A DNA stretch of 5,665 bases from an uncultured Clostridia bacterium. GTDB lineage: Bacteria > Bacillota > Clostridia > Oscillospirales > CAG-272. Below, piece by piece: positions 1-5,651 of this stretch. Within the stretch, counting starts at the first letter, position 1, and the number at the start of each line of letters is the position of its first letter. Both the position numbers and the translations under genes were made by a program. Below the pieces are notes generated by a model that was not told where the DNA came from, searched no databases, and saw only the letters and a list, made by a program, of their open reading frames with translations. The stretch spans positions 1 to 5,665 of the forward strand of contig CAMOHW010000062.1 of the NCBI GenBank assembly GCA_946615525.1, written 5' to 3'.

Positions 1-1
1 G

Positions 2-1831
2 ATCCTGTGCCGCCGTCAAAAGAACAATCCCTGCCTGATCGGTGAGCCGGGCGTTGGTAAAACAGCCATTGCCGAAGCGCTTGCCATTCGCATTTCCGAA
101 GGAAACGTCCCCTATAAACTGCGCGGTAAAGAGATCTATCTTGTAGATATGACTGCTCTGGTTGCCGGAACGCAGTTCCGCGGGCAGTTTGAATCCCGTA
201 TTTTGGGGCTTTTGGGCGAAGTACGCGAGGTTGGAAACGCCATCCTGGTCATTGACGAAATACACAACATTGTAGGCGCCGGAGAAGCCGAGGGAAGTAT
301 GAATGCCGCAAACATCCTCAAACCGGCGCTTTCCCGCGGAGAAGTACAGGTCATTGGCGCTACAACGCTGAATGAATACCGCAAATATATTGAGAAAGAC
401 ACTGCGTTGGAACGCCGTTTTCAACCCGTTACCGTCAACGAACCGGGAATGGATGATACTGTCAAAATGCTTGCCGAGATCAAGCATTATTACGAGGAGT
501 TCCACAATGTAAAGATCCCGGATCCCATGTTGAGGCGCGCGGTGCTCCTTTCCGAGCGGTATATCACCGATCGGTATTTGCCGGACAAAGCGATCGATCT
601 TCTGGACGAAGCTGCGTCGCATCTTTCGCTCACTTCTTCTGCGCTCAATGAAACATACGAAATGCGCGACAAACTGCTTGCTCTCAAATCTGATCGGGAA
701 GCCCTGGAAGGTGAAATTGCAGGAAACGACCAGGTGGAACAACACCGCTACGAAGAAATTGCAAAACTCCATGCCGAAGAATTGAAACTCTCCGAAAAAA
801 TCAAGGAATTGGAGCCGCAAACACAATCCATTGAACTGACCGAAGAGGAGTTGGCAAATGTGATTGAACTTTGGACCGGTATTCCCGCAAAATCCATTAC
901 CGAAAACGAGTTTGAGCAAATCGACCATCTGGAATCACGCCTCAAAACCCGTATTATCGGGCAGGATCAAGCGGTAGAAGCCGTTTCCAGAGCCATCAAA
1001 CGCAATCGCGCAGGAGTTTCCTATAAGCGCAAACCGGTTTCCTTCATCTTTGCCGGTCCCACCGGCGTTGGCAAAACAGAGCTGGTAAAAACGCTTGCCA
1101 ACGACCTGTTCCACTCGCCGGAAACCCTCATTCGGCTGGATATGTCCGAGTTCATGGAAAAACATTCGGTTTCGCGCATTATCGGAGCGCCTCCCGGATA
1201 TGTCGGATACGATGAAGCGGGGCAGTTGACAGAGAAGATCCGTCGCAGACCCTATTCCGTCATCCTGTTTGACGAGATTGAAAAGGCACATCCGGATGTG
1301 CTCAACATTTTGTTGCAAATTTTGGACGACGGCAGAATCACAGATGCGCACGGCAAAACGGTCAATTTTGAAAATACCGTAATCGTTATGACTACCAATG
1401 CCGGATCGGATCATTCCTCGGCGCTCGCCGGTTTTTCGGCAAGCGAGGAGGCTTCCGGCAAAGAGCGCACCGAAAAGGCGCTCTCCACCTTCTTGCGCCC
1501 CGAATTTTTGAACCGCGTGGATGAGATCATCACCTTCCGCTCGTTGGATGAAGCCGATTTTGAAAAGATTGCCGGCATCCAACTTGGTGAATTGGCGCTT
1601 GCTTTGCAGGAAAAGAACATTCATCTTACAGTAACCGATGCCGCAAAAGCGTTGATTGCAAAAAAATCCTTCTCCCGTCGGTATGGCGCGCGCAATATGC
1701 GCCGCTACATTCAAAGGGAAGTGGAGGATCGACTTGCCGAATTGATCATTTCCGACTATGCGCACACCTTTACGCAAGCCAAAGTGGATGTGTCCGCCGA
1801 AGGAGATTCCTTGAAGATCCTTTGCCTTTGA
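2..1831 (+). CDS. clpC: ClpC-type AAA+ unfoldase, C-terminal ~609 residues (5' end outside window)
   Basis: ATP-dependent Hsp100/Clp unfoldase. Such proteins form hexamers that thread substrates into the ClpP peptidase in the cytoplasm. The frame is open from base 2, so the gene starts upstream; about 200 residues (N-domain and start of ring 1) are missing compared with a usual ClpC of about 810. First ring: Walker A GEPGVGKT at 41-64, pore loop QFRG at 173-184, Walker B LVIDE at 245-259, sensor-1 GATT at 356-367, ERRF arginine pair near 413-418. A short middle domain (about 610-840) contains YEEIAKL at 749-769, resembling the UVR motif of ClpC and much shorter than the ClpB coiled coil. Second ring: Walker A GPTGVGKT at 1055-1078, pore loop GYVG at 1196-1207, Walker B ILFDE at 1262-1276, TTNAG at 1391-1405, arginine finger in FLNRVDEI (Arg at 1514-1516), sensor-2 GAR at 1685-1693. 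All ATPase residues look intact. The expected ClpP-docking loop reads AGF at 1427-1435 instead of the usual aliphatic-G-F. The Clp family is certain; ClpC rather than ClpA/ClpE is inferred. The gene ends at its own terminator. Confidence 0.93.
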   Translation: MLCRRQKNNPCLIGEPGVGKTAIAEALAIRISEGNVPYKLRGKEIYLVDMTALVAGTQFRGQFESRILGLLGEVREVGNAILVIDEIHNIVGAGEAEGSMNAANILKPALSRGEVQVIGATTLNEYRKYIEKDTALERRFQPVTVNEPGMDDTVKMLAEIKHYYEEFHNVKIPDPMLRRAVLLSERYITDRYLPDKAIDLLDEAASHLSLTSSALNETYEMRDKLLALKSDREALEGEIAGNDQVEQHRYEEIAKLHAEELKLSEKIKELEPQTQSIELTEEELANVIELWTGIPAKSITENEFEQIDHLESRLKTRIIGQDQAVEAVSRAIKRNRAGVSYKRKPVSFIFAGPTGVGKTELVKTLANDLFHSPETLIRLDMSEFMEKHSVSRIIGAPPGYVGYDEAGQLTEKIRRRPYSVILFDEIEKAHPDVLNILLQILDDGRITDAHGKTVNFENTVIVMTTNAGSDHSSALAGFSASEEASGKERTEKALSTFLRPEFLNRVDEIITFRSLDEADFEKIAGIQLGELALALQEKNIHLTVTDAAKALIAKKSFSRRYGARNMRRYIQREVEDRLAELIISDYAHTFTQAKVDVSAEGDSLKILCL

Positions 1832-1854
1832 TCCATAAATCAATTTAAAAAGAG

Positions 1855-1900
1855 CGGCTGCTTTCTCTTGCTTCTTGAAAGGGAAAACAGCCGTTTTTCT
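1855..1900 (+). terminator. Intrinsic terminator of the clp gene
   Basis: CGGCTG (1855-1860) pairs with CAGCCG (1888-1893). After one C/A mismatch, TTTCTCTT (1862-1869) pairs with AAGGGAAA (1879-1886) with one G-U pair, leaving a 9-nt loop. TTTTTCT follows at 1894-1900. The stem starts 24 nt after the clp stop codon. The A-run just before it (1847-1851) would give a U-run on the opposite strand, so weak bidirectional action is possible. Confidence 0.85.
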
Positions 1901-1931
1901 CGGTACTTTCTGCTAAAAGCTCTCTTTTTCG

Positions 1932-1945
1932 CATACATTGATAAT
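1932..1945 (+). promoter_or_regulatory. Candidate promoter -10 region for the YlmC-like gene, possibly sigma-E type
   Basis: The terminator ends at 1900 and the ribosome binding site starts at 1951, so any dedicated promoter must lie in this 50-nt gap. CATACATT at 1932-1939 matches the CATACA-x-T -10 consensus of the mother-cell sporulation factor sigma-E. GATAAT at 1940-1945 could instead serve as a sigma-A -10, but no TTGACA-like -35 sits 16-18 nt upstream of it. The sigma-E -35 (ATATT-like) is also not convincing: the right place reads GCTAAAA. Transcription would start near 1946, giving a leader of about 20 nt. Assignment is tentative. Confidence 0.35.
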
Positions 1946-1965
1946 ATCGGAAAGGAGATGAGTTT

Positions 1966-2268
1966 ATGAAGCGATACAACACTGCGGATCTGCGCAAATT
2001 GCAAATCGTCAATCTATGTGACGGCAGTTGCCTGGGGTACGCAACAGATTTTGAATTTGAAGCCGAGCCGGAATGCGGCAGAATGCTTGCTTTGGTGATC
2101 GGCGGAAGCGCCGGATTTTTCGGGATCGGGAAAAGGGATGATCTGATCATTCCTTGGCGGCTGATCGAATGTATTGGGGAAGATACCATTCTTGTGCGCA
2201 TCAGCAAAGGGGAGTTCAATTCCTGTTTTTGCCCCTGCAAATCCGGAAAAAAGAAAGGAAAAGTATGA
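1966..2268 (+). CDS. YlmC/YmxH-family PRC-barrel protein with cysteine-rich tail
   Basis: A 100-residue protein whose layout matches the YlmC/YmxH family: an N-terminal segment TADLRKLQIVN (residues 6-16), then LGYATDFEF (23-31), a GRMLALVIGG strand (38-47), the FFGIGKRDDLIIPW block (51-64) and a closing IGEDTILVRI strand (70-79). This is a single PRC-barrel-like beta domain. The family is annotated as sporulation-related, but its molecular role is not settled, and I infer nothing more specific. There is no signal peptide or membrane segment, so it is probably cytoplasmic. The last 20 residues are unlike the compact family core: they carry CFCPC (87-91) followed by a lysine/glycine-rich end. 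Seven cysteines occur in total (18, 22, 37, 69, 87, 89, 91). The start is fixed by AAAGGAG at 1951-1957, eight bases before the ATG. No terminator is visible between this gene and rpsB, so read-through into rpsB is possible. Confidence 0.87.
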   Translation: MKRYNTADLRKLQIVNLCDGSCLGYATDFEFEAEPECGRMLALVIGGSAGFFGIGKRDDLIIPWRLIECIGEDTILVRISKGEFNSCFCPCKSGKKKGKV

Positions 2269-2295
2269 ACATTTTGTAAATTTTTGCATTGTCGA

Positions 2296-2324
2296 TTGCT
2301 TTTCGTTATCTTATATGATATAAT
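2296..2324 (+). promoter_or_regulatory. Sigma-A promoter of rpsB-tsf with extended -10
   Basis: TATAAT at 2319-2324 is a perfect -10, and the TG at 2316-2317 with one following base makes it an extended -10. TTGCTT at 2296-2301 lies exactly 17 nt upstream as a weak -35 (TTG kept, other three bases off). The stretch 2269-2290 is A/T-rich with T-runs and could act as an UP element. Transcription should start at about 2331-2332, giving a leader of about 134 nt before rpsB. A strong promoter fits a ribosomal protein operon. Confidence 0.85.
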
Positions 2325-2330
2325 ACAGGT

Positions 2331-2450
2331 CGATTGTGCGCAACGAGAGGCGTAGCAATCAAAAATAATACACACACCGCGGCAAAGGCTGCGTCGGTGC
2401 CGTCCGGGCGGACGGTCAGCGCAGGATTCCCGCAGTGGTGGAAAAACCGA
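2331..2450 (+). promoter_or_regulatory. Structured 5' leader of rpsB mRNA, candidate S2 autoregulatory element
   Basis: Two structured blocks lie between the promoter and the ribosome binding site. Block 1, at the predicted RNA 5' end: GATTG (2332-2336) pairs with CAATC (2356-2360) and TGCGC (2337-2341) with GCGTA (2350-2354), with one bulged G and an 8-nt loop. Block 2 is a long irregular stem: CACC/GGTG (2375-2378 with 2437-2440), GCGG/CCGC (2379-2382 with 2430-2433), CTGCG/CGCAG (2389-2393 with 2420-2424) and CCGTCC/GGACGG (2400-2405 with 2410-2415, loop GGGC). A local alternative pairs CACCG (2375-2379) with CGGTG (2395-2399), which excludes the outer stem. No U-run follows, so this is not a terminator; control of translation or mRNA stability is more likely. 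Ribosomal protein leaders are common in Firmicutes, but I do not match this to a named motif. Confidence 0.6.
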
Positions 2451-2465
2451 AGGAGGACATGAAAA

Positions 2466-3212
2466 ATGTCAGTTATCTCAATCAAGCAGTTGCTTGAAGC
2501 CGGTGTTCATTTCGGACACCACACCAGACGTTGGAACCCGAAAATGGCTGAGTACATTTTCACGGAGCGCAATGGTATCTATATCATTGACCTGCAAAAA
2601 ACCGTGAAGAAGTTTGACGAAGCTTATGCGTTCGTTCGCGAGCTTTCCGAGAACAATGGAACTCTTCTTTTTGTAGGAACCAAAAAGCAGGCAGCGGAAG
2701 CCATTAAGGAAGAGGCAACCCGTTGCGGAATGTATTATGTCAATGTCCGTTGGCCGGGCGGCATGATGACCAACTTCAAGACCATTAAGAAGTCCATCAA
2801 CCGTTTGAACAGCCTGTATCGTATGCAGGAAGACGGCACCTTTGACCTGCTTCCCAAAAAGGAAGTTGCCGCTATGCAAAAAGAGATCTTCGATCTCGAA
2901 AAGAGCTACGGCGGTATCAAATCCATGGAGCAACTCCCCAGCGCAGTTTTCATTGTTGACCCCAAGAAGGAAAGAAACGCTGTTCTGGAAGCAAAGAAAT
3001 TGGGTATTCCGGTAATCGCTATCGTAGATACCAACTGCGATCCTGACGACGCCGACTATATCATCCCCGGTAATGACGACGCCATTCGCGCCATCAAACT
3101 GATCTCTTCCGCACTTGCCGACGCTATGATCGAAGGCAAACAGGGCGAGCAGACCGCCGAGGCAGAAGCCGAAGCTCCCGCAGAAGCTACCGAAACCGCT
3201 GACGCTGAATAA
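2466..3212 (+). CDS. rpsB: 30S ribosomal protein S2
   Basis: S2 sits on the back of the 30S subunit between head and body, joins late in assembly and helps recruit S1-like factors and mRNA. The protein is 248 residues, close to the usual 230-260. The N-terminal [19 protein letters not shown] (residues 9-27) is the family hallmark. It is followed by FVGTKKQA (69-76), [10 protein letters not shown] (95-104) and the second S2 signature beginning PSAVFIVDP (158-166) and ending AKKLGIP (176-182). [21 protein letters not shown] (186-206) closes the conserved core. The last 20 residues are an Ala/Glu-rich acidic tail, variable in this family. AGGAGG at 2451-2456 places the start at 2466 with 9-nt spacing. 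It is the first gene of a two-gene unit with tsf, transcribed from the extended -10 promoter through the structured leader. Confidence 0.98.
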   Translation: MSVISIKQLLEAGVHFGHHTRRWNPKMAEYIFTERNGIYIIDLQKTVKKFDEAYAFVRELSENNGTLLFVGTKKQAAEAIKEEATRCGMYYVNVRWPGGMMTNFKTIKKSINRLNSLYRMQEDGTFDLLPKKEVAAMQKEIFDLEKSYGGIKSMEQLPSAVFIVDPKKERNAVLEAKKLGIPVIAIVDTNCDPDDADYIIPGNDDAIRAIKLISSALADAMIEGKQGEQTAEAEAEAPAEATETADAE

Positions 3213-3230
3213 GGGAAAGGAGAGAACACC

Positions 3231-4154
3231 ATGGCTGTGATTACCGCAAAAGATGTTGCCGCTCTCCGCGCAAAAACCGGAATCGGCATGATGGAATGCA
3301 AAAAAGCACTTGTTGAGGCCGACGGTGATGTTGAAGCCGCAATTAAGATCCTTCGCGAGAAGGGCGAACTGAAAGCCGAATCCAAAATGGCAACCAGAAT
3401 TGCCGCAGACGGAATTGTTGAGATCCGCAAAGAGGGCAACAAGACCGCTATGATCGAGGTCAACTCGGAAACCGACTTTGTTGCAAAGAACGATACTTTC
3501 AAGGCATTCGTAGGCGATCTGCTCGGCATCATCATCAAAGAGGAGCCGAAGGATGTGGACGCTTTGATGGCTTGTCAATATGACGCAGAGATGACGGTTG
3601 ACGCCAAAGTGAAGGAAATGATCTTCAAAATCGGCGAAAAACTGACCATCCGCCGTTTTGCCGTTGTAGATGGCATTACCAGCACCTACATTCACGGCAA
3701 CGGTTCCATTGGCGTTGTAGCAAAGTTTGAGACCAATGTTGCAGACAAACCCGAGTTTGCCGCTTTTGCAAAGAACATTGCACTTCAAATCGGTGCTTAT
3801 CCTACTCCTTACCTCTGCCGCGAGCAGGTTCCTGCAAGCGTTTTGGACGAGGAAAAGAAGATCCTGCTGGCGCAGATCGCAAACGATCCCGCAAACGCCA
3901 GCAAGCCCGATGCCATCAAAGAAAAGATGGTTCTGGGCCGCATTTCCAAGTTCTATGACAACAACTGCCTGTTGGATATGACCTATGTCAAAGACGAGGA
4001 CATGAAGGTTGGTCAGTATGTCAAAGCAACCGCAAAAGAACTTGGCGGCGAAATTGCCATTGTTGAGTTCTATCGCTTTGAGAAAGGCGAGGGCATTCAG
4101 AAGAGAGAGGAAAACTTTGCAGAAGAAATTGCAAAGATGACCGCCGGCAAATAA
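3231..4154 (+). CDS. tsf: Translation elongation factor Ts (EF-Ts)
   Basis: EF-Ts is the cytoplasmic nucleotide exchange factor that releases GDP from EF-Tu. At 307 residues it is the long form with both core subdomains. The N-terminal UBA-like domain (residues 1-50) contains signature 1, LRAKTGIGMMECKKAL (12-27). Signature 2, EVNSETDFVAKN (76-87), carries the Asp-Phe pair (82-83) that is inserted next to the EF-Tu magnesium site. GNGSIGVVAKFE (156-167) starts the second half. Near the end, LLDMTYVKD (247-255) corresponds to the usual LLEQxFVKD motif, and the C-terminal helix spans about 286-307. Residue 186 is Gln where a His is common (E. coli His147). AAAGGAG at 3216-3222 supports this start, and the gap to rpsB is 18 nt with no promoter or terminator, so the two genes are co-transcribed. 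A strong terminator follows. Confidence 0.98.
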   Translation: MAVITAKDVAALRAKTGIGMMECKKALVEADGDVEAAIKILREKGELKAESKMATRIAADGIVEIRKEGNKTAMIEVNSETDFVAKNDTFKAFVGDLLGIIIKEEPKDVDALMACQYDAEMTVDAKVKEMIFKIGEKLTIRRFAVVDGITSTYIHGNGSIGVVAKFETNVADKPEFAAFAKNIALQIGAYPTPYLCREQVPASVLDEEKKILLAQIANDPANASKPDAIKEKMVLGRISKFYDNNCLLDMTYVKDEDMKVGQYVKATAKELGGEIAIVEFYRFEKGEGIQKREENFAEEIAKMTAGK

Positions 4155-4167
4155 GCTGCTCTGATAG

Positions 4168-4204
4168 AAAAAAGGACCGTGCAGAAAACTGCACGGTCCT
4201 TTTT
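4168..4204 (+). terminator. Intrinsic terminator of rpsB-tsf, potentially bidirectional
   Basis: GGACCGTGCAG (4174-4184) pairs without mismatch with CTGCACGGTCC (4189-4199) around an AAAA loop. AAA/TTT at the base extends the stem to 14 pairs. TTTTT follows at 4200-4204, and six A's precede it at 4168-4173, giving the mirror-image U-run on the minus strand. It lies 13 nt after the tsf stop codon. Confidence 0.95.
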
Positions 4205-4236
4205 GATTTATTTTTCCAGGATTTTCAAAAAAAGTG

Positions 4237-4265
4237 TTTACAAAATATCTTTTTTGTAGTAAAAT
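4237..4265 (+). promoter_or_regulatory. Sigma-A promoter of pyrH-frr
   Basis: TTTACA at 4237-4242 (5 of 6 to TTGACA) is followed after exactly 17 nt by TAAAAT at 4260-4265 (5 of 6 to TATAAT). The surroundings are A/T-rich. Transcription would begin near 4272, about 28 nt before the pyrH start codon. With the terminator just upstream, this makes pyrH-frr a separate transcription unit from rpsB-tsf. Confidence 0.85.
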
Positions 4266-4299
4266 AAAATGGAAGAAATAAAGAAGGAGAATTGCATTT

Positions 4300-5010
4300 A
4301 TGGATCAGCCAAAATATCGGCGCGTTTTGCTCAAACTTTCCGGTGAGGCACTTGCCGCCGGAAGCGACGGAATCCTCAATTTCGAGTTTGTTGAACGGGT
4401 TGCAAAAGTCATTCACAAGTGCGTCAACGCAGGCGTTCAAGTCGCCGTGATCGTTGGCGCCGGCAACATCTGGCGTGGCAGACAGGGCGGTAAAATGGAT
4501 CGCAACCGTGCCGACTATATGGGGATGCTGGCAACCGTTATCAACTCCATTGCTTTGCAGGATTCCTTTATTGCCGAAGGGATGGAAGCGGTCGTGTTCA
4601 CCGCCGTTCCTATGAAGGCGTTTGCCGACCCCTATACGGCAAGAGATGCTGACGCTGCTTTGAACGCCGGAAAAGTCGTCATCTTCGGTGGCGGATTGGG
4701 CACACCCTATTTCTCTACCGACACCGCCGCGGCTGTTCGCGCCGCAGAAATCGGCGCCGACTGCATTCTGATGGCGAAGAATATTGACGCTATTTACAGC
4801 GACGATCCCAAAGCCAATCCCAAAGCCGTGCGTTATACCGACCTGACCTACCGTCGCATTCTGGACGAGGGGTTGCGCGCATTGGATTTCTCGGCAACCA
4901 TCTTCTGTATGGATAACAACCTGCGCGGCTACGCGTTTGGACTTTCCGATCCCGAAAACATCTACCGCGCCGTTATGGGCGAAGCGGTTGGAACCGAAAT
5001 ACATAATTGA
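4300..5010 (+). CDS. pyrH: Uridylate (UMP) kinase
   Basis: Phosphorylates UMP to UDP with ATP in pyrimidine nucleotide synthesis. Bacterial PyrH is a cytoplasmic homohexamer of the amino-acid-kinase fold, typically GTP-activated and UTP-inhibited. The 236-residue length is typical. KLSGEAL (residues 12-18) is the N-terminal phosphate-binding segment, VGAGNIWRGR (52-61) the glycine-rich UMP/ATP loop, and DYMGMLATVINSIAL (72-86) the following conserved helix. GGGLGTPYFSTD (130-141) is the nucleotide-binding hallmark. AKNIDAIYSDDP (159-170) corresponds to the family's KNGVDGVYDxDP loop, and CMDNN (203-207) lies near the C-terminus. No key residue appears lost. GAAGGAGA at 4283-4290 supports the start, although the 9-10 nt spacing is slightly long. 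frr follows after 13 nt in the same unit. Confidence 0.98.
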   Translation: MDQPKYRRVLLKLSGEALAAGSDGILNFEFVERVAKVIHKCVNAGVQVAVIVGAGNIWRGRQGGKMDRNRADYMGMLATVINSIALQDSFIAEGMEAVVFTAVPMKAFADPYTARDADAALNAGKVVIFGGGLGTPYFSTDTAAAVRAAEIGADCILMAKNIDAIYSDDPKANPKAVRYTDLTYRRILDEGLRALDFSATIFCMDNNLRGYAFGLSDPENIYRAVMGEAVGTEIHN

Positions 5011-5023
5011 AAGGGGAACTACC

Positions 5024-5578
5024 ATGAAATTTGATACCGCACATACCAAAGAAAAAATGCAAAAAAGTGTTGCCGCATTTGAGAGCAACCTTTCCACTAT
5101 TCGTGCAAGCCAGGCAAACGCCGCCGTTGTTTCCAAAGTAACCTTTGAATATTACGGAACGCCCACAAGAATTGTGGATATGGCATCTGTTTCTGTCACC
5201 GACGCCAAAACGCTGACCATTTCCCCCTATGACCGTTCCACACTCAAAGAAATGGTAAAAGCCATTTATGCTTCGGATATCGGCATTACACCTACCGACG
5301 ACGGAACGGTGATCCGCCTGATCTTCCCGCAGCTCACAGAGGAGCACCGCAAATCCCTTGCCAAACAAATTCAAAAAATGGGCGAGGATGCACGCGTAGC
5401 CATTCGGAATATCCGCCGCGATGCCAATGAGGAGATCAAAAAGGCAAAGAAAGACGGAGACATGACCGAAGATGAACAAAAGGCAAGTGAAAAATCGGTT
5501 CAGGATCTGACCGATTCCTTCATCAAGGACATTGATTCTATTACCTCCAAAAAAGAAAAAGAGATCATGCAGATCTGA
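5024..5578 (+). CDS. frr: Ribosome recycling factor (RRF)
   Basis: RRF works with EF-G to split the 70S ribosome after termination so the subunits can be reused. The 184-residue length is the usual size. The tRNA-shaped fold is recognisable: a three-helix domain I made from residues 1-29 and about 105-184, with the small beta domain II inserted, beginning near EYYGTPTRI (42-50). ISPYDRSTLKEMVKAI (68-83), SDIGITPTDDGTVIRL (86-101), PQLTEEHRK (103-111) and ARVAIRNIRRDAN (124-136) match family blocks; the last one supplies arginines that contact 23S rRNA. The normally conserved IRxGRA segment reads IRASQA (26-31), so Gly and Arg are replaced by Ser and Gln (E. coli Arg31 position). AAGGGGA at 5011-5017 selects the ATG at 5024 over an in-frame ATG at 4937, which would overlap the end of pyrH and add 29 non-homologous residues. 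Co-transcribed with pyrH, 13 nt upstream. Confidence 0.97.
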   Translation: MKFDTAHTKEKMQKSVAAFESNLSTIRASQANAAVVSKVTFEYYGTPTRIVDMASVSVTDAKTLTISPYDRSTLKEMVKAIYASDIGITPTDDGTVIRLIFPQLTEEHRKSLAKQIQKMGEDARVAIRNIRRDANEEIKKAKKDGDMTEDEQKASEKSVQDLTDSFIKDIDSITSKKEKEIMQI

Positions 5579-5592
5579 TACAAACAATTCGA

Positions 5593-5624
5593 TTGACCCG
5601 GTGGGTGTTTACTCGCCGGGTCAA
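5593..5624 (+). other. GC-rich hairpin after frr without a U-tract
   Basis: TTGACCCGG (5593-5601) and CCGGGTCAA (5616-5624) are perfect inverted repeats. TGGGT (5602-5606) can pair with ACTCG (5611-5615) using G-U pairs, leaving a GTTT loop. It is followed by CGC and seven A's, not T's, so it lacks the U-run of an intrinsic terminator on the + strand. The minus strand has no U-run after the hairpin either. It may stabilise the frr mRNA end, pause polymerase or structure the leader of the next gene. Confidence 0.6.
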
Positions 5625-5651
5625 CGCAAAAAAAGGACGGATTTTACCGAA

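Noticed and set aside
935..1843. A 302-codon minus-strand open frame opposite the clp gene
   Set aside because: Antisense shadow of the Clp second ring; no recognisable domain and no independent support for it as a gene.
2371..2450. A known metabolite riboswitch (cobalamin, c-di-GMP, THF or similar) in the rpsB leader
   Set aside because: I could not fit the conserved core sequences of those classes, and the downstream genes give no metabolic reason for one.
2459..2497. A 12-codon overlapping frame starting at an ATG just before the rpsB start
   Set aside because: Its ATG is only 2 nt from the AGGAGG, too close for efficient initiation, while the rpsB ATG has ideal spacing; it is probably chance.
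2478..3788. A 436-codon minus-strand open frame spanning rpsB and tsf
   Set aside because: It lies wholly antisense to two certain genes, has a composition rich in Cys, Phe, Gly and His typical of mirrored codon bias, shows no recognisable domain and crosses the rpsB-tsf junction.
4269..4271. An upstream ATG before pyrH
   Set aside because: Out of frame with pyrH, just upstream of the predicted transcription start and without a ribosome binding site.
4937..5023. An N-terminal extension of frr from the in-frame ATG at 4937
   Set aside because: It overlaps the 3' end of pyrH, the 29 extra residues do not resemble RRF, and the ATG at 5024 has a good ribosome binding site and matches the family's usual N-terminus.
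4225..5136. A 303-codon minus-strand open frame opposite pyrH
   Set aside because: Runs through the pyrH promoter region and the pyrH-frr junction on the opposite strand, with no recognisable domain; best explained as a codon-bias shadow.
5593..5621. A sigma-A promoter using TTGACC at 5593-5598 as -35
   Set aside because: The position 17 nt downstream reads CCGGGT, nothing like a -10, and TTGACC is one arm of the hairpin.
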